Shown: one piece after another, positions 51,921 to 60,968 of the stretch
Numbering within the stretch: position 1 is the first letter of the stretch
How the letters are laid out: each line of letters begins with the position of its first letter
From: JADJDM01 sp044352985
Lineage (GTDB): Bacteria > Bacteroidota > Bacteroidia > B-17B0 > Aurantibacillaceae
NCBI GenBank assembly: GCA_044352985.1
Contig: JBILCU010000006.1
Location: forward strand, 62,001-126,000
DNA: 64,000 nt
Direction of reading: 5' to 3'
Made by a program: the position numbers and the translations under genes
Notes under the pieces: model-generated
What the model saw: only the letters and a program-made list of their open reading frames with translations
Told to the model about the DNA's origin: nothing
Database searches by the model: none

Positions 51921-52934
51921 ATGAAAAAAAACATATACGGTATATTAAGTCATATTTCATTCTTAAAAATATGGAATAGTATTAATGTGTATTTTTCGTA
52001 TTATATTTCAAAAGTTTTCAGAGTTAATCTTCATTTTGGTTTTCCTATCAGTATTTCAATAGAACCAACAACCAGCTGTAATTTAAGATGCCCTGAGTGC
52101 CCTAGTGGCTTACGATCTTTTAAAAGAGATACGGGAATGTTATCTGTTGAGTTGTTTAAAAAAATAATCAAGCAACTGCATAAAAAAACCACTTACCTCA
52201 CTTTTTATTTTCAAGGAGAACCTTATTTAAATACTGATTTTTTAGAGATGGTTGCTGTTTCTTCACAACATAAACTGTTTACTTCAACATCTACAAATGC
52301 ACATTATTTAAATGAAGAAAACGCTATAAAAACAATTGAAAGTGGTTTAAATCAACTCATTATTTCTATTGATGGAACCACACAAGAAATTTACGAGCAA
52401 TACCGTGTTGGTGGAAGTTTAAACAAAGTAATTGAGGGCACAAAAAATATAATTAATTGGAAACGAAAATTAAAATCTTCAACACCACATGTTGTTTTTC
52501 AGTTTTTAGTAGTAAAACCAAACGAGCATCAATTAGCCGATGTTAAGCTTCTTGCAGCAGAATTAGGAGTTGATGAATTGCGATTTAAAACAGCCCAAGT
52601 TTACGATTATGAAAACGGCAATTCATTAATTCCTGAAAACGAAAATTACTCACGTTATAAAAAAGGAATTAACGGCAAATGGAGATTAAAAAACAAATTA
52701 CAAAATCAATGTTGGCGAATGTGGAGTAGTTGCGTAATTACTTGGGACGGTAAAATTGTTCCTTGTTGTTTTGATAAGGATGCTAAATATAACATGGGAA
52801 ATATTTCTGAGATTCCATTCAATAAAATTTGGACATCTAAAGAATACGACGAGTTTAGGAGTAAGCTACTAAAATCGCGTAAAGAAATTGATATATGCAC
52901 CAATTGCAGTGAAGGAACAAAAGTCTGGGCTTAG
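51921..52934 (+). CDS. Radical SAM protein with SPASM domain
   Basis: 337 aa. The 4Fe-4S-binding CNLRCPEC motif (Cys 53, 57, 60) is preceded by SIEPTTSCN, and TFYFQGEPYLN and LIISIDGTTQEIYEQYR complete the TIM-barrel core. The C-terminal SPASM region binds auxiliary clusters: CWRMWSSCVITWDGKIVPCC, DKDAKYNMGNI and DICTNCSEG, ~8 cysteines in all. SPASM enzymes modify peptides, proteins or sugars; the family member is not clear and no precursor peptide gene was found nearby. Isolated transcription unit. Confidence 0.88.
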   Translation: MKKNIYGILSHISFLKIWNSINVYFSYYISKVFRVNLHFGFPISISIEPTTSCNLRCPECPSGLRSFKRDTGMLSVELFKKIIKQLHKKTTYLTFYFQGEPYLNTDFLEMVAVSSQHKLFTSTSTNAHYLNEENAIKTIESGLNQLIISIDGTTQEIYEQYRVGGSLNKVIEGTKNIINWKRKLKSSTPHVVFQFLVVKPNEHQLADVKLLAAELGVDELRFKTAQVYDYENGNSLIPENENYSRYKKGINGKWRLKNKLQNQCWRMWSSCVITWDGKIVPCCFDKDAKYNMGNISEIPFNKIWTSKEYDEFRSKLLKSRKEIDICTNCSEGTKVWA

Positions 52935-52967
52935 TTCTTTTGTTCCTTACTTGTAAATATAGTTTTA

Positions 52968-54041
52968 TTAAGCGTGAGTTTTTTCAAACTCCTGCATGGC
53001 ATTTACTAAAACCTGAACACTTTCAAGTGGCAATGCGTTATACAAGGAAGCTCTGTAACCACCAACATCTCGGTGCCCTTTAATACCATCTATGCTATAT
53101 TCTTTTGCTAGTTTATCAAATAGTGCTTCGTACTCAGGTTTTGTAGGTAAAAAACAAACATTCATATTGCTTCTGTCTGCTTTTTCAACAGTTCCAACGA
53201 AACAAGAATTTCTGTCAATTTCATTATACAATAAGTCGGCTTTTTGTTGATTTACTTTTTCAATCCATTCAACTCCGCCATTATTTTTTAACCAACGTAA
53301 AGTAAGCATGCTCACATAAACCGGAAATACAGGAGGTGTGTTAAACATGCTTTCTCCTTTTATATGTACTTGGTAATCAAGCATCGATAATTTTTTGCGT
53401 GTTGCTTTTCCTACAACATCTTTTCTTATCATAATCATGGTACTTCCTGCGGGCCCCATGTTTTTTTGTGCACCGGCATAAATTAACGCAAAATCATTTG
53501 CGTTTACTTTGCGGCTAAAAATATCTGAACTCATATCACATACTAAAGGGATAGAAGTTTTTGGGAAAGATTTGTATTGCGTTCCGTAAATGGTATTGTT
53601 AGATGTTAAGTGCAAATAATCTGCATCAGTAGGAATATCAAAACCTTTAGGTATATAAGTAAATTTTTTATCTTCAGAAGAGGCAACAACATTTACATTA
53701 CCTATCATTTTAGCTTCTTTAATGGCTTTAGTTGCCCAAACCCCTGTATTTACATATGCTGCATGTCCATTTTCTGTTAACAAATTGTAGGGAACCATAG
53801 CAAATTGCATGCTGGCACCGCCACCTAAATAAAACACTTCGTAATCATCATTCACTTCAAAAAGATCTTTCACTAATTGACGAGCTTCGTCCATTACTTT
53901 AATAAAATTTTTACTTCTGTGAGAAATTTCTAATAAAGACAAATTCATGTTATCGAAATTGATACACGCATCTGCTGATTGTTGTAAAACCTCTTGTGGT
54001 AGAATTCCTGGGCCTGCACTGAAATTGTGAACTTTAGACAT
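52968..54041 (-). CDS. serC: Phosphoserine aminotransferase SerC
   Basis: 357 aa class V aminotransferase. HNFSAGPGILPQEVLQQ at the N-terminus, LSLLEISHRSKNF, YLGGGASMQFAMVPYNLL, the substrate/PLP region CDMSSDIFSRKV, and the PLP-lysine motif LIYAGAQKNMGPAGSTMII near 190. The C-terminal GIKGHRDVGGYRASLYNALP binds phosphoserine. Makes phosphoserine from 3-phosphohydroxypyruvate. Own promoter upstream; separated by 192 bases from the aro cluster that precedes it on the same strand. Confidence 0.96.
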   Translation of the reverse strand: MSKVHNFSAGPGILPQEVLQQSADACINFDNMNLSLLEISHRSKNFIKVMDEARQLVKDLFEVNDDYEVFYLGGGASMQFAMVPYNLLTENGHAAYVNTGVWATKAIKEAKMIGNVNVVASSEDKKFTYIPKGFDIPTDADYLHLTSNNTIYGTQYKSFPKTSIPLVCDMSSDIFSRKVNANDFALIYAGAQKNMGPAGSTMIMIRKDVVGKATRKKLSMLDYQVHIKGESMFNTPPVFPVYVSMLTLRWLKNNGGVEWIEKVNQQKADLLYNEIDRNSCFVGTVEKADRSNMNVCFLPTKPEYEALFDKLAKEYSIDGIKGHRDVGGYRASLYNALPLESVQVLVNAMQEFEKTHA

Positions 54042-54060
54042 ACTATTTGGTGTTAATTAT

Positions 54061-54092
54061 TAAACTTAATATTTTAAATAATGCAAGGCAAA
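54061..54092 (-). promoter_or_regulatory. Promoter of serC
   Basis: Minus-strand TTTG (54089-54092), 20-base spacer, TAAGTTTA (54061-54068), one base from TAnnTTTG. About 13 bases of leader before the ATG at 54041. Confidence 0.5.
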
Positions 54093-54233
54093 ATTAGGAT
54101 AAAAATGAAATGTCAAATAATAAGTTAATGTTATTTAAAAAATTTTTAAAATTCAATTTCAAACGGGAATTAAACATGTAACTTATTCATTTCCTTTTAC
54201 TATTAATGATAAGCAAATAAACTAGTAAAAACG

Positions 54234-55226
54234 TCAAATTACTTTACCAACTTTCTGAGCAATTAACATAAAATCAACTAAGGCAATAGTGGTTACTGCT
54301 TCTACAATTACTGGCGCACGAAGTGCAACACATAAATCATGTCTGCCTTTTACAGAAAATTCTTCTTGTTGTTGCGTAGTCCAGTTTAAGCTTGTTTGAG
54401 TTTTTGGTGTTGAAGATGTTGGTTTAATGGCAACACGAAAAATCAAATCATTTCCGTTGGTTATTCCACCCACAATTCCACCTGCATGATTAGTAGCTGT
54501 TTTGCCTGTTGCGTCTACAATGCTATCATTATGTTCACTGCCAAACATGCGAGCAGCCTTAAAGCCTGCGCCAAACTCTAGTCCTTTTACTGCGGGAATG
54601 GAAAATAAATATTGTGACAATACAGATTCTATCGAATTAAAATAAGGTTCTCCGAGACCTACAGGCAAACCATTTACACGACATTCAATAATTCCTCCTA
54701 CCGAATCTTTTGCTGCTATGGCTTTTTCCAACCCTTCTTCTAAATTTGAGCAGCCCCCAATTTCAATGATATTTGCGTTTATTTGTACTGAAGAAATTAT
54801 TTTTTTTGCAATTACTCCTGCAGCAACAATACCTGTAGTTAAACGCGCACTAAAGTGGCCGCCTCCACGATAGTCTTCGTAGCCACCAAATTTTTGATGT
54901 GCTGTAAAATCAGCATGACCGGGGCGGGGGATGTCTCTTTGTTTTTGATAATCTTCGCTTCGTGTGTTATTGTTTGGGAATTCTATACAAATAGGAAAAC
55001 CTGTTGTTTTTCCATTAAAAATTCCTGATTTAAAAATAGGAACATCTTCTTCTTTTCTTGGAGTTGTTCCTTTTTGAATTCCGCCTTTACGGCGATTCAT
55101 GTCTAGTTCAAAGTCATCTAATTCAATGTTTAACCCGGCAGGACATCCAGATAAAATTATTCCAACACACGGGCCGTGCGATTCACCATATATATCTATC
55201 TTAAATAATTGTCCGATTGAATTCAT
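54234..55226 (-). CDS. aroC: Chorismate synthase
   Basis: 330 aa. FKIDIYGESHGPCVGIILSG at the start (signature 1), DMNRRKGGIQKGTTPRKEED, PRPGHADFTAHQKFGGYEDYRGGGHFSARLT (signature 2 area, GGGHFSARLT), and NHAGGIVGGITNG with IKPTSSTPKTQ. Converts EPSP to chorismate with reduced FMN. Slightly short (typical 350-360), as in many Bacteroidota. Last gene of the Rrf2-aroB-aroA-aroC cluster; 43 bases after aroA. Confidence 0.95.
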   Translation of the reverse strand: MNSIGQLFKIDIYGESHGPCVGIILSGCPAGLNIELDDFELDMNRRKGGIQKGTTPRKEEDVPIFKSGIFNGKTTGFPICIEFPNNNTRSEDYQKQRDIPRPGHADFTAHQKFGGYEDYRGGGHFSARLTTGIVAAGVIAKKIISSVQINANIIEIGGCSNLEEGLEKAIAAKDSVGGIIECRVNGLPVGLGEPYFNSIESVLSQYLFSIPAVKGLEFGAGFKAARMFGSEHNDSIVDATGKTATNHAGGIVGGITNGNDLIFRVAIKPTSSTPKTQTSLNWTTQQQEEFSVKGRHDLCVALRAPVIVEAVTTIALVDFMLIAQKVGKVI

Positions 55227-55269
55227 ATATCTTACTATTTAATTTATATTATGACAATATCGTCTAAAT

Positions 55270-56541
55270 TTAATAAGTTACTTTAACGTTCATCTGTTTT
55301 AAGTCATTAAAAAAATCGGGATACGATTTGTTAATCGCATCAGCGTGTTCAATTTCAACTTTATCATTAGCTCTGAGCGCTGCAATTGCACAAGCCATAG
55401 CAATTCGATGATCATGATGAGAACTAACGATACAAGATTTAGTTTCTTTAATCCCTTCAATTAACATCATATCTCCATCTAATTTTATATTTACTCCCAG
55501 TTTTGAAAATTCCTCTTTTAAAGTTTCACCTCTGCTACTTTCTTTGTGAGTTAAACGTGATACACCTTTAATTTGTGTAGTTCCTTTACAAAACGAAGCG
55601 AGTGCTACAAGTGGCGGAAATAAATCAGGACACTCTGTTGCATCAAAATTAAACGCGGTCAAGTCTGCTGATTTAATCATGATATCATTTTCATTAAGTT
55701 TAATTGTTGCGCCACAATCTTTAATAGCAGTTAAAATAGCTTTATCGGCTTGTGTAGAATTTAATTGTAAACCTTTAATGCTAATGTTACCAGCAATGGC
55801 TCCTGCTACCAGTAAAAAGGAAGCGCCACTCCAATCTCCCTCAACAGTATAATTAGTTTTTTCTTTTGGAATCGGATGCGCATCTTTTGTAAAATAAAAT
55901 TTCTCATAGTTTTCATTCTTTGGAATTTTTAATCCAAAAGAACGCATTACCTCAAGAGTTAAGTCGATATAAGGCTTGCTTTTTAAATTAGTTACATTAA
56001 TTGTAACATCTGTTGCATCAGCTGCTGCATAAGCCATTAATAGTCCGGTTAAGAACTGAGAACTTAAACTTCCATCAACAGTAATGGTTGTTGGGATAAG
56101 TGGGCCCATAACCAATAATGGTAGTTTACCAGAATGGCTTTTTATATTAACACCAAGCCTTGGCAGTACTTCATCAAAAAAATCCATTGGCCTGGTAGTT
56201 AAACTTCCGTTACCAACAATTTCAATTTCTTTTTTTGCCAATGCAGCAATGGGTGTAAACATACGAATGCTTAAGCCTGATTCTCCACAATTTATTTGGT
56301 TAGAAAATGAGGAAATGCCTTGCGATTTAATCTTTAAAAAATCAGCATCATAATGCACTTCTGCACCAAAACTTTTAATGATACTCAATGCAGCTTTATC
56401 GTCATTGCTTTTACCATAATTTAAAATGATAGTATTACCTTTCTTTAATAATGCGGCTGCGCAGGCTCTTTGCATACTACTTTTAGAGGCAGGAGCAATC
56501 AATGTAGAATTTATAATTGCAGGATAAACAGTTGCATTCAT
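55270..56541 (-). CDS. aroA: 3-phosphoshikimate 1-carboxyvinyltransferase (EPSP synthase)
   Basis: 423 aa. SKSSMQRACAAALL, SGLSIRMFTPIAALA, LSSQFLTGLLMAYA, GDWSGASFLLVAGA and the C-terminal SHHDHRIAMACAIAALR are the recurring motifs of both inside-out barrel domains. The catalytic Lys/Arg/Asp/His positions of the family are visible. The N-terminal LxGNxG-type block is replaced by NCGESGLSIR, common in this phylum. Overlaps aroB by four bases (ATGA), so the shikimate genes are translationally coupled. Confidence 0.94.
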   Translation of the reverse strand: MNATVYPAIINSTLIAPASKSSMQRACAAALLKKGNTIILNYGKSNDDKAALSIIKSFGAEVHYDADFLKIKSQGISSFSNQINCGESGLSIRMFTPIAALAKKEIEIVGNGSLTTRPMDFFDEVLPRLGVNIKSHSGKLPLLVMGPLIPTTITVDGSLSSQFLTGLLMAYAAADATDVTINVTNLKSKPYIDLTLEVMRSFGLKIPKNENYEKFYFTKDAHPIPKEKTNYTVEGDWSGASFLLVAGAIAGNISIKGLQLNSTQADKAILTAIKDCGATIKLNENDIMIKSADLTAFNFDATECPDLFPPLVALASFCKGTTQIKGVSRLTHKESSRGETLKEEFSKLGVNIKLDGDMMLIEGIKETKSCIVSSHHDHRIAMACAIAALRANDKVEIEHADAINKSYPDFFNDLKQMNVKVTY

Positions 56542-57581
56542 GATTTTGATAGTTCAAGCATGATTTTTTTTAATTCATTTTTATCTACAGGAAATACTTC
56601 TGATTTCCCAATTTTAGAAAGCAGCACATAATTGATGCTATTTTTAATTTTCTTTTTATCCTTCAATAAATTATCATAAGCGAGTTTCCAATCAAAATCA
56701 AATGTAGTAGGTAATTGATATTGATTTAATAAATCAATTAGCTGTTGCGTTTCCTTAAAACCTTTCAGCTTTTCGGATATGCGACTAGCATATACCATTC
56801 CTATTGCAACTGCAAAACCATGTGGAAGTTTATAGCTGTTTTCAATTGCATGCGCAAGGGTATGCCCGAAATTAAGTAGCATGCGATCGTATTTTTCAAA
56901 CTCATCGTTTTTTACAACCTTCGTTTTTAATTCAGAGTTAGTATGAATTAACTGAATAAGTTGTTTCGTGTTTTTCTGATAAAAAGTGATGTTATTGTTT
57001 TTAAGTTCATTAAAAAGTGATTTGTTTTTAATGCATGCGTGTTTTATAATTTCTGCAAAGCCGTTTATCCATTCTTGTTGCGGAAGTGTTTTCAAAAAAC
57101 GGGTATCTATAATTAATTGATTTGGTTGTTTGATTGTTCCAACCATATTTTTAAAAACACCAACATCAATTCCGTTTTTACCACCTATGGCTGCGTCTAC
57201 CATTGCTAGTAGTGTTGTAGGCACCAGAACACATTTAATCCCTCTCATGTAAATGGCAGCAACATAACCTGCCATATCAGTAATTACACCACCACCAATA
57301 CCAACGAGTGTTGTACTCCTATCGGCACCCAGCTTAATCAGTTCACCTATAATGAAAGTAATTGAGTTTTGATTTTTAAACTCTTCGCCGGCACTAATTA
57401 CAATTGATTTAAATTTTTTAAGTTGCGAACTGTGATGTTTATACACATTTTTATCTGTAAGTAGTATACAGTTGTTTTTATCAATTTGTTTTTCAAAAGG
57501 CAGGTTGTATGTATAACCAACTTTTTTTTTATTAATCAAATGTGTTTTACTTAATGGAAATTTTTCTAAAGACTTATTCAT
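56538..57581 (-). CDS. aroB: 3-dehydroquinate synthase
   Basis: 347 aa. NAD-binding VGIGGGVITDMAGYVAAIYMRG (split: GIGGGVITDMAGY), PTTLLAMVDAAIGGKNGIDV, KNMVGTIKQPNQ, ELKTKVVKNDEFEKYDRMLLNFGHTLAHAIE with zinc ligands Glu/His, and LPHGFAVAIGM. Catalyses the second step of the shikimate pathway. Length is typical. It lies between the Rrf2-like regulator (24 bases upstream) and aroA. Confidence 0.95.
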   Translation of the reverse strand: MNKSLEKFPLSKTHLINKKKVGYTYNLPFEKQIDKNNCILLTDKNVYKHHSSQLKKFKSIVISAGEEFKNQNSITFIIGELIKLGADRSTTLVGIGGGVITDMAGYVAAIYMRGIKCVLVPTTLLAMVDAAIGGKNGIDVGVFKNMVGTIKQPNQLIIDTRFLKTLPQQEWINGFAEIIKHACIKNKSLFNELKNNNITFYQKNTKQLIQLIHTNSELKTKVVKNDEFEKYDRMLLNFGHTLAHAIENSYKLPHGFAVAIGMVYASRISEKLKGFKETQQLIDLLNQYQLPTTFDFDWKLAYDNLLKDKKKIKNSINYVLLSKIGKSEVFPVDKNELKKIMLELSKS

Positions 57582-57605
57582 GTTTTAAATCTTATTAATT
57601 AAAAA

Positions 57606-58061
57606 TCAAGTTGGTTTTTTTGATTTACTTTTTTTTAAATTTTGTTCACGCAATATGATATCTGCAAGACTGGTTTTTGATAAAATTTTTATAGATGCTT
57701 CACGTACTTCTAAAATTACATTTCGCAAACCACACACGTCTTCATTAACACATTCATCACAAGGCTCGTAAAAATTTAAACTCACGCAAGGAAGCAAAGC
57801 TATTGGTCCGCCGGTTATTCGAATAATCTGACTCAACATGATTTCTTCAGGATGTTTTAACAAATAATAACCGCCTTTTGCCCCTATTTTACTCCCCAAA
57901 ATGCCTTGTTTGCGAAGTTCGAGCAAAATAGCTTCTAAAAATTTATGTGGAATTTTTTCCTGTTCGGCTATTTCAGAAATTTTTTTATACTCCTTCTTGC
58001 TGTAATTTTTTGCTAATGCTAAAAGTGCCTTGATTGCATATTTTGTTTTTTTAGGTAACAT
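57606..58061 (-). CDS. Rrf2-family transcriptional regulator with Cys cluster
   Basis: 151 aa. Winged-helix start MLPKKTKYAIKALLALAKNY, ISEIAEQEKIPHKFLEAILLELR, the Rrf2 wing GILGSKIGAKGGYYLLK, then four cysteines CVSLNFYEPCDECVNEDVC (~92-110), which in IscR/NsrR-type members bind an Fe-S cluster; the spacing (8, 2 and 5 residues between) differs from IscR's classical three Cys. Adjacent to aroB on the same strand with its own promoter; may control its own operon or respond to iron-sulphur/redox state. Targets unknown. Confidence 0.88.
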   Translation of the reverse strand: MLPKKTKYAIKALLALAKNYSKKEYKKISEIAEQEKIPHKFLEAILLELRKQGILGSKIGAKGGYYLLKHPEEIMLSQIIRITGGPIALLPCVSLNFYEPCDECVNEDVCGLRNVILEVREASIKILSKTSLADIILREQNLKKSKSKKPT

Positions 58062-58085
58062 GTGATTGCTTTTATGATGAGCAGT

Positions 58086-58117
58086 TAAAGATAAAATAAT
58101 AAGTAGTAGAATGCAAC
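58086..58117 (-). promoter_or_regulatory. Promoter of the Rrf2-aro cluster
   Basis: Minus-strand TTG of GTTGC (58113-58117) and TATCTTTA (58086-58093) with ~19-20 bases between. One mismatch in the -7 box. Leader of about 20 bases. Confidence 0.5.
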
Positions 58118-58148
58118 TTTATTTTCGAGTAATTTAATAGGAATTAAA

Positions 58149-60962
58149 TTATCGTTTTATTAATTTACCGTAACAAGTATCATTTACAAACAACACATAA
58201 ACCCCTGCATCCAATTGTTCAATAGAAATGATATTACTGTTTGCTAGGTTATTACCTTTTAATATGGCGCGACCTAATTGATCGATAATTTGGTAATGAA
58301 ATTCTTTTTCTGCCCGAACAGCGATAATTATTTCATCGTTTGCGGGATTAGGGTAGAATAATGAATTTAGAGCATTTTTAGGAATTACTGTTTCAATAGA
58401 CGAGTAGTTAAATTCACCATCAAAATCAATTTGTTTTAGTCTATAGTAGGTAATTCTATCAATAATATTTTCATCTGTAAATTCATAATCGTTAGCGGCA
58501 CTTGTGGTTCCTTTTCCTTTTATACTTGAAATAAATTTCCAATTTACACCGTCTGTGCTTTTTTCAATTTCAAATCGATCATTATTTAATTCACTTTCCG
58601 TCCTCCATTTTAAATTTGCAAAAGGAAATTTATAGATTGCTTTAAAAGAAGAAAGCTCAACTGGTAAAAGAGTACGACAAGTTTGAGCTCCGTTTGCCAT
58701 TTCAATATAAAAAGAAGAAGATGAGCCTCCGTTTCCATCTACATATAAATAGTATGTTTGACCTACAGTTAAGTCAGATAAAGTAAATTCAGTATTTGCA
58801 GTAATACCAGATGAATAAGGGGATGATGATATACCACCTCCATTGGCACTTAGGTATTCAGTATTATTTCTGCTTATATCGTCAGGACAACCCCCATCAG
58901 GAACATTAAATGTTCCAGAGTTACAACCTCCGGAACGAGAAAAAACAATTGGTTGCATATCATTTGAGCCTGTTGTAATGGCTCTTAAGCCACTTAAAGT
59001 TATATAAGCAGAAGTTGAACTAGCAGTAAATTTAAACCAAGCACTATTGTTGTTAGCCCCATTCCATGAGCAACCACCAACAGGGCTTCCCGGATAATTA
59101 CTATCATTTCCAGAATAACCATTATTTGAAGCAATAATTATTTCTTGGGAATTGATGCAAGTTGATTGCGAACATTCGTTATTTGAAGAGGTTGAAGTTA
59201 CATCAGTAATTGTTAAAGCAGGACCAAAAATTATATCAATTCGTTCAAATGTAATTTCATCTGTAGTATTTTCAGTAATTTGTAATTTCCAGTCACCGTT
59301 AGGATTTTCACCGAGCAAGTTATTAAAATCACCATCGTTTTGTATAGCATAGTAACCTATTGAGTATGGAAAATAAAAAGTTTGAACCGTTTTTGTATAT
59401 TGTTCTAATCGTTCCAAGGATTCATGATCTCTGAATTTAATGTCCATCCATATAGGATTACTTGTAATGTTAGTGTCAGATGAATTATCAAATAATTCAA
59501 TAACTGTTCCTGCAGGAGACACTAGACGAGCAGCGTAGCTTTTCAAATTTTTTTCACAAGTCGTATTTCCTAGCTTTAAATTAATTTGACGCAAAACATA
59601 TTTACCTGAAGATATTCCCAAGGATGTTGGTAAACCAGAAACAGTTATAGCCCTTTCAAAAGTACCCCAAGTATTTGAAAAGTTTGTGCCACAACTTGTT
59701 GAAGAAGTATTAGAAAAAGTACTTAACAGAATAACATTTAAAGTAGCACCAATTCCTGAATTTACAGAACCACAAGTATTAGAAACGACACACCTATATA
59801 AATAACTATTCATTGAATAAGTAGGATTTGTTATTTGTAAAATACTATCTGTTACTCCGGTATAAAAACCTCCATTTGATAAATTAGTCCAAGAGCTTCC
59901 ATTATTCGTGCTAACCTGCCACTGATAGGTTGCGCCTGTAGGTATTGCTAATGAAACACCAAAAGAGGCATTTCCTAATTCATTATAAATGGTATCATTA
60001 ACTGGAATTCCATCAAATACTAAAGATGAACTAATCGTTATCTCAACCACATTTGATTCAGCTGCACCTGACCAATCACTTTTACAAGCAACTCTAGCAA
60101 GCCTCTTATACCAAGTTGTTTGAGTTAAAACGGGTGGATCATAAGTTGTAGCATTTGACGTGGAAATATCTGTAAATCCAGTAATAGAACTTGTAGTAGA
60201 TTGTTGCCATTTGTATTCTAATGTGCCGGTGTGTCCTGTTGGTAATACTGAAGAGGTAATAGCGGCAGGATCAAAACTGCCACAAGAACCTTGTGCATTT
60301 TCAATAGTCCCACCTGAAGTTGGGTTTTGGCAATTTGGTGTAATTGAAAGTTTAATATTTGTTATATCATCTGCAGTTCCTGTAGTATTAGCATCAAAAG
60401 TTACTTTGTTATCACTTCTAAAATATACTGACCTAGATGCTCCAGACGTTTCTCGAAACTGTGGGCCATTAGTTGAATTAGTTCCTTGATAATTTAAATA
60501 GTAAATTTCTAAATTGTCAATATTATTATAGTTAAAAGCAGTATTTAATGTGATTATTTTATATCCAGAATTATAATTAATTGATCCAGAAAAGACTAAT
60601 GTCCAACTTGTAGATAGCTCAGACGTGTTAGGTCTTGATGTATTACATGTAGTTGATGAATTATGACGCATGTAAATAGTTTGATTAGCCCATGTAGTAA
60701 CTGATCCTGCATCATTTTCAAAAGCAATTGATGTAATACTTCCACTTGTATTTATTTCTGATTTTAAATAAATCTGCTTTGACCAACCATAATTATAATT
60801 TCTGGCAAACGGGTGATTTGTTTGATAAGTTGTTCCTGAGCCAATAGTAATATTTGTTTGTGCGTTTATTGATGAATAAATAGGCATTAAAAACAGAAGA
60901 AAATTAATATAGACTTTCTTAATTTTTTTAAAGCAAAAACAGTTATCTTTTTTCATCATCAA
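58149..60962 (-). CDS. Large T9SS-exported protein with P/HomoB-like region
   Basis: 937 aa with a signal-type N-terminus (KVYINFLLFLMPIYSSINAQ). Residues ~35-210 form a beta domain (TYQTNHPFARNYNYGWSKQ). Then come Ig-like segments with WQQSTTSS..FTDIS and YQWQVSTNNGSSWTNLS (~245-410), and a ~150-residue part, VSGLPTSLGISSGKYVLRQINLKL then LLGENPNGDWKLQI, that resembles a proprotein-convertase P/HomoB domain. The NNSAWFKFTASSTS and YYLYVDGNGGSSSSFYIEM region follows. It ends with an LLPVELSSFKAIY linker and a T9SS type A sorting domain (SLFYPNPANDEIIIAV ... AGVYVLFVNDTCYGKLIKR). Likely a surface structural or enzyme-associated protein. Confidence 0.82.
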   Translation of the reverse strand: MMMKKDNCFCFKKIKKVYINFLLFLMPIYSSINAQTNITIGSGTTYQTNHPFARNYNYGWSKQIYLKSEINTSGSITSIAFENDAGSVTTWANQTIYMRHNSSTTCNTSRPNTSELSTSWTLVFSGSINYNSGYKIITLNTAFNYNNIDNLEIYYLNYQGTNSTNGPQFRETSGASRSVYFRSDNKVTFDANTTGTADDITNIKLSITPNCQNPTSGGTIENAQGSCGSFDPAAITSSVLPTGHTGTLEYKWQQSTTSSITGFTDISTSNATTYDPPVLTQTTWYKRLARVACKSDWSGAAESNVVEITISSSLVFDGIPVNDTIYNELGNASFGVSLAIPTGATYQWQVSTNNGSSWTNLSNGGFYTGVTDSILQITNPTYSMNSYLYRCVVSNTCGSVNSGIGATLNVILLSTFSNTSSTSCGTNFSNTWGTFERAITVSGLPTSLGISSGKYVLRQINLKLGNTTCEKNLKSYAARLVSPAGTVIELFDNSSDTNITSNPIWMDIKFRDHESLERLEQYTKTVQTFYFPYSIGYYAIQNDGDFNNLLGENPNGDWKLQITENTTDEITFERIDIIFGPALTITDVTSTSSNNECSQSTCINSQEIIIASNNGYSGNDSNYPGSPVGGCSWNGANNNSAWFKFTASSTSAYITLSGLRAITTGSNDMQPIVFSRSGGCNSGTFNVPDGGCPDDISRNNTEYLSANGGGISSSPYSSGITANTEFTLSDLTVGQTYYLYVDGNGGSSSSFYIEMANGAQTCRTLLPVELSSFKAIYKFPFANLKWRTESELNNDRFEIEKSTDGVNWKFISSIKGKGTTSAANDYEFTDENIIDRITYYRLKQIDFDGEFNYSSIETVIPKNALNSLFYPNPANDEIIIAVRAEKEFHYQIIDQLGRAILKGNNLANSNIISIEQLDAGVYVLFVNDTCYGKLIKR

Positions 60963-60968
60963 ATAATT